From: Flavobacteriales bacterium
GTDB taxonomy: Bacteria; Bacteroidota; Bacteroidia; Flavobacteriales_F; PHOS-HE28
NCBI GenBank assembly: GCA_016705955.1
Contig: JADJKO010000018.1
Location: forward strand, 1 to 8,102
Length of the DNA: 8,102 nt
Reading direction: 5' to 3'
The notes under the pieces are model-generated. The model made no database searches, was not told where the DNA came from, and worked only from the letters and a program-made list of their open reading frames with translations. Position 1 is the first letter of the stretch, and every line of letters begins with the position of its first letter. Positions 6,764-8,102 of this stretch are shown here, piece by piece. Made by a program: the position numbers and the translations under genes.

Positions 6764-6974
6764 CGCCTTCCCACTGGTGTCTTCCTTCCCCAACTCGTGG
6801 TCCAGAGGTCCCACCATCACTACTCGCTTGCAGGTTCTCCTCCGCTGGAGTTGGATCGGAGGGCGAGGAACCCCTGTGATGACGGGGTCCTTGGCGCATC
6901 GAAGGGTCGCTCATCAATTGTTCGTGTTGCAGGGGTCGTATTCGCAACGGTCAGGCTAACAAACACAACCGAAC
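6764..6974 (+). other. intergenic stretch with further hairpins before the Spy-like gene
   Basis: No gene is convincing here on either strand. Two more hairpins are present: cctccg (6839-6844) with cggagg (6857-6862), and acccc (6870-6874) with ggggt (6884-6888), the latter extendable by two G-C pairs past a bulged base. Together with 6708-6763 they make a closely packed structured segment. A possible weak promoter for the next gene lies at 6918-6944 (TTGTTC, 15 bases, TATTCG), but the match is poor. Confidence 0.3.
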
Positions 6975-7367
6975 ATGAAAAAGATACTGATGACATGTGC
7001 AGTCCTGCTGGTGGCCACCACCGGTGCACAAGCCCAAGGGAAGGACGCATACCATCCTGTTGATCAGGCATGGGTGACCATGAACACCGAGATGCTCAAC
7101 GTGGAGCTGGGCTTGAACGATGACCAGAAGGTGAAGGTCAAGGAGATCAACGAGCGCTTCACCGCACGGCACTATGGCTGACGGCCGCAGTGCCCAAGCC
7201 TACCGATGTCGAGATGTCCGCTCATATGGGCGAAGCGCCGCTGAAGCGCGACAAGGCGATGCGTGCCGTGCTGAACGAGTCATCAGTACGCGAAATGAGA
7301 GAAGAAGCGCCACAAGGGTACGCGATCTGGAAGGAGGGAGAAGGAGAAGCTGGAACAGAAGGACTGA
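6975..7367 (+). pseudogene. Spy/CpxP-like secreted helical protein, frameshifted
   Basis: ATG 6975 begins a clear signal peptide: MKK, hydrophobic core ILMTCAVLLVATT, then GAQAQ with cleavage after Ala-Gln-Ala. The mature part carries an LTxxQ-type motif, here LGLNDDQKVKVKEINERF. This is the signature of the Spy/CpxP group of periplasmic helical chaperone-like or metal/envelope-stress proteins. As read, the frame stops at TGA 7179-7181. A slip restores LTAAVPKPTDVEMSAHM and KRDKAMRAVLNE, and a second restores QYAK followed by TGA where Trp (TGG) is expected (QYAKW), then EKKR. In that last frame the C-terminus is EKEKLEQKD with TGA 7365-7367. About 130 residues is usual for the group. The following hairpin at 7401-7422 supports an end near here. 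Confidence 0.72.
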
Positions 7368-7400
7368 TCACGATCGACGCTTCGCGTTAACAGAATTACC

Positions 7401-7422
7401 AAAGGCCCCGAAAGGGGCCTTT
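7401..7422 (+). terminator. rho-independent terminator
   Basis: aaaggcccc (7401-7409), tetraloop GAAA (7410-7413), ggggccttt (7414-7422): a perfect 9-bp stem with a stable GNRA loop and terminal T bases. It sits 34 bases after the reconstructed stop of the Spy-like gene. The A/T ends make it possibly bidirectional. Confidence 0.8.
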
Positions 7423-7457
7423 ACGTCTGATGACGATCCTACGCGGGTCGACGAACG

Positions 7458-7736
7458 ATGGAATCATGGTCATGCGATAGCAGAGCCTGCGGGGTTCCCT
7501 TTCATTCGATCATGCGTTGCGCCTCCCATTCATCCTGCGTGCGTCGCATACTTTCCGGCGCTTCGGACCAGTTGCATCGGATGAAGTTCGTTCAGGAGGC
7601 GTGTCGGGAAGAATGCACGGCGGCTGGTGCGAAAGGGGATCCGGACTCGATCTCGCACTCTGATGGAAAAATGGTGATGGACGATGTGCGCAACGTCCTT
7701 ACCGGTGACCAATACCGGGGCTGGTTGGGCCATTAA
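7458..7736 (+). CDS. second Spy-like protein, diverged, N-terminus uncertain
   Basis: The open frame ends at TAA 7734-7736. Its last 60 residues read ASDQLHRMKFVQEACREE, then CTAAGAKGDPDSISHSDG, then KMVMDDVRNVLTGDQYRGWLGH. This aligns by eye with the preceding gene: an 'xSDQLHRMKFVQE' helix against LNDDQKVKVKEINE, and a C-terminal 'VRNVLTGDQYRGW' against MRAVLNE/QYAKW. I therefore take it as a second LTxxQ/Spy-like protein. Three Cys flank the helix start and may bind metal, but this is speculation. The N-terminal 30 residues are Cys/Ser rich and do not look like a signal peptide, so a frame slip has probably hidden the real start; ATG 7458 is only the first in-frame ATG. It stands 35 bases after the terminator, so it needs its own promoter. 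Confidence 0.5.
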   Translation: MESWSCDSRACGVPFHSIMRCASHSSCVRRILSGASDQLHRMKFVQEACREECTAAGAKGDPDSISHSDGKMVMDDVRNVLTGDQYRGWLGH

Positions 7737-7897
7737 GTAAGCAGACCAACGGATTAGTCCGGGCTTGGCGGTTGATCCACGCGAGCCAAGGCACCATCCT
7801 GCTGATCGATCACAACCTTATCGATGTTCGCACCGGTTCCGTTGTCGCGGGCATCGTGGGCGTGAAGAAGTTCCAGTACGACATCCGGGGCGATACG

Positions 7898-7930
7898 GGC
7901 GCCTGCGCCAAAGCGCTTCGGCGACGGCGC
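7898..7930 (+). repeat. 33-base palindromic in-frame insert in the cyclase active-site motif
   Basis: Cyclases of this type read GDTVNTASRM without a gap. Here GDT (7889-7897 contains its last codons) and VNTASRM (from 7931) are separated by exactly 11 codons encoding GACAKALRRRR. Bases 7899-7930 form an imperfect palindrome centred between 7914 and 7915: arms gcgcc..cgcc and ggcg..ggcgc around the perfect core aagcgctt, with 26 of 32 positions symmetric. Removing the 33 bases restores the consensus exactly. Confidence 0.65.
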
Positions 7931-8005
7931 GTGAACACGGCGAGCCGGATGGAATCGTCCGGCGAAGTTGGACAGGTGAACATCAGCGAGGCGACGTATC
8001 AATTG

Positions 8006-8072
8006 GTTGTCGGTGATCAGTTGTCGGTTGTCGGGCGTGCGGACGGACAACGAACAACTGGCAACCGACAAC
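8006..8072 (+). repeat. inverted-repeat element in frame within the cyclase loop
   Basis: Arms 8006-8034 and 8044-8072 are inverted copies matching at 24 of 29 positions. The left arm holds three copies of gttgtcgg (8006-8013, 8020-8027, 8027-8034) and the right arm ends in ccgacaac. The encoded peptide, DQLSVVGRADGQRTTGNRQQ and neighbours, is foreign to cyclases, in which ATYQLV is normally followed within a few residues by the FTPRGKV segment. Confidence 0.62.
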
Positions 8073-8102
8073 AGTTCCACTTCACCCCGCGCGGAAAAGT
8101 GC

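Larger units (their letters stand above)
7709..8102 (+). pseudogene. class III nucleotidyl cyclase, C-terminal half, interrupted and running off the window
   Basis: The domain would convert ATP or GTP to the cyclic monophosphate. The frame is open from 7709 to the window end, but recognisable homology begins near 7820: IDVRTGSVVAGIVGVKKF, YDIRGDT, VNTASRMES, GEVGQVNISEATYQLV, HFTPRGKV. VNTASRM includes the conserved Asn and Arg that contact ribose and stabilise the transition state. The N-terminal part of the catalytic domain, with the metal-binding Asp motifs, is absent upstream, and no ATG or GTG start precedes the homology. The copy is thus 5' truncated, or its upstream part lies beyond a rearrangement; bases 7737-7813 give no recognisable protein. 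Trp of the usual YDIWGDT is Arg here (cgg for tgg). Two in-frame palindromic inserts split the domain, at 7898-7930 and about 8009-8074. Confidence 0.72.

Noticed and set aside
6918..6944. TTGTTC - 15 bases - TATTCG as promoter of the Spy-like gene
   Set aside because: Spacing is short and neither the sigma70 nor the Bacteroidota -7 consensus is well matched.
7754..8080. Long minus-strand open frame opposite the cyclase fragment
   Set aside because: The plus strand carries well-known cyclase motifs in order; the minus frame is their shadow and its repeat-derived part only mirrors the gttgtcgg units.
1..8102. CRISPR array, tRNA or rRNA genes
   Set aside because: No regularly spaced direct repeats, no cloverleaf with CCA-type end and no rRNA-like sequence were seen on either strand.

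Overview
The window looks like accessory or poorly conserved chromosome from a high-GC member of the Bacteroidota, possibly Flavobacteriales-like. The pointers are a PorT-like outer-membrane barrel gene, start codons mostly without Shine-Dalgarno sites, Spy-like small secreted proteins, and a CHASE3/PAS kinase beside an NtrC-type regulator. This is judged by protein feel, not by a search. The dominant feature is that almost every gene longer than about 400 bases is split over two to six frames. I count roughly twenty -1/+1 slips plus two nonsense codons. Slips hit a transposase, a kinase, a regulator and a barrel alike, several of them at homopolymers, so uncorrected long-read error is a more economical explanation than mass gene decay. 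Gene limits below are therefore drawn across the breaks.

Layout. 1-233: the 3' end of a lysine-rich protein and a strong terminator hairpin. 462-832 (minus): two unlisted small genes, a 53-aa basic protein and a 55-aa protein with a C-terminal membrane anchor. 1037-2213: a complete IS630-family element with TA target duplication and matching ends, transposase frameshifted. 2200-2397 (minus): a DUF1328/YtjA-like small membrane protein whose 3' end abuts the element. 2528-6058 (minus): a two-component operon, transcribed as stand-alone receiver, then sigma54-dependent NtrC-type regulator, then CHASE3-PAS-HisKA-HATPase sensor kinase. 6111-6710 (plus): a divergent outer-membrane beta-barrel gene. 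6708-6890: a run of hairpins. 6975-7367: a Spy/CpxP-like secreted protein ending in a textbook terminator. 7458-7736: a second, diverged Spy-like protein. 7820-8102: the C-terminal part of a class III nucleotidyl cyclase running off the window.

Functionally the region has an envelope flavour: small membrane proteins, a periplasmic chaperone-like pair, an outer-membrane barrel and a membrane sensor kinase that would control sigma54 promoters. That they work together is inference from proximity only.

The most unusual observation is in the cyclase fragment. Two different palindromic DNA segments, 33 and about 66 bases, sit in frame inside the conserved catalytic domain. One splits the active-site motif GDT|VNTASRM. 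The other fills the loop between the ATYQLV and FTPRGKV motifs. Both leave the reading frame open, reminiscent of palindromic elements that invade coding sequence.
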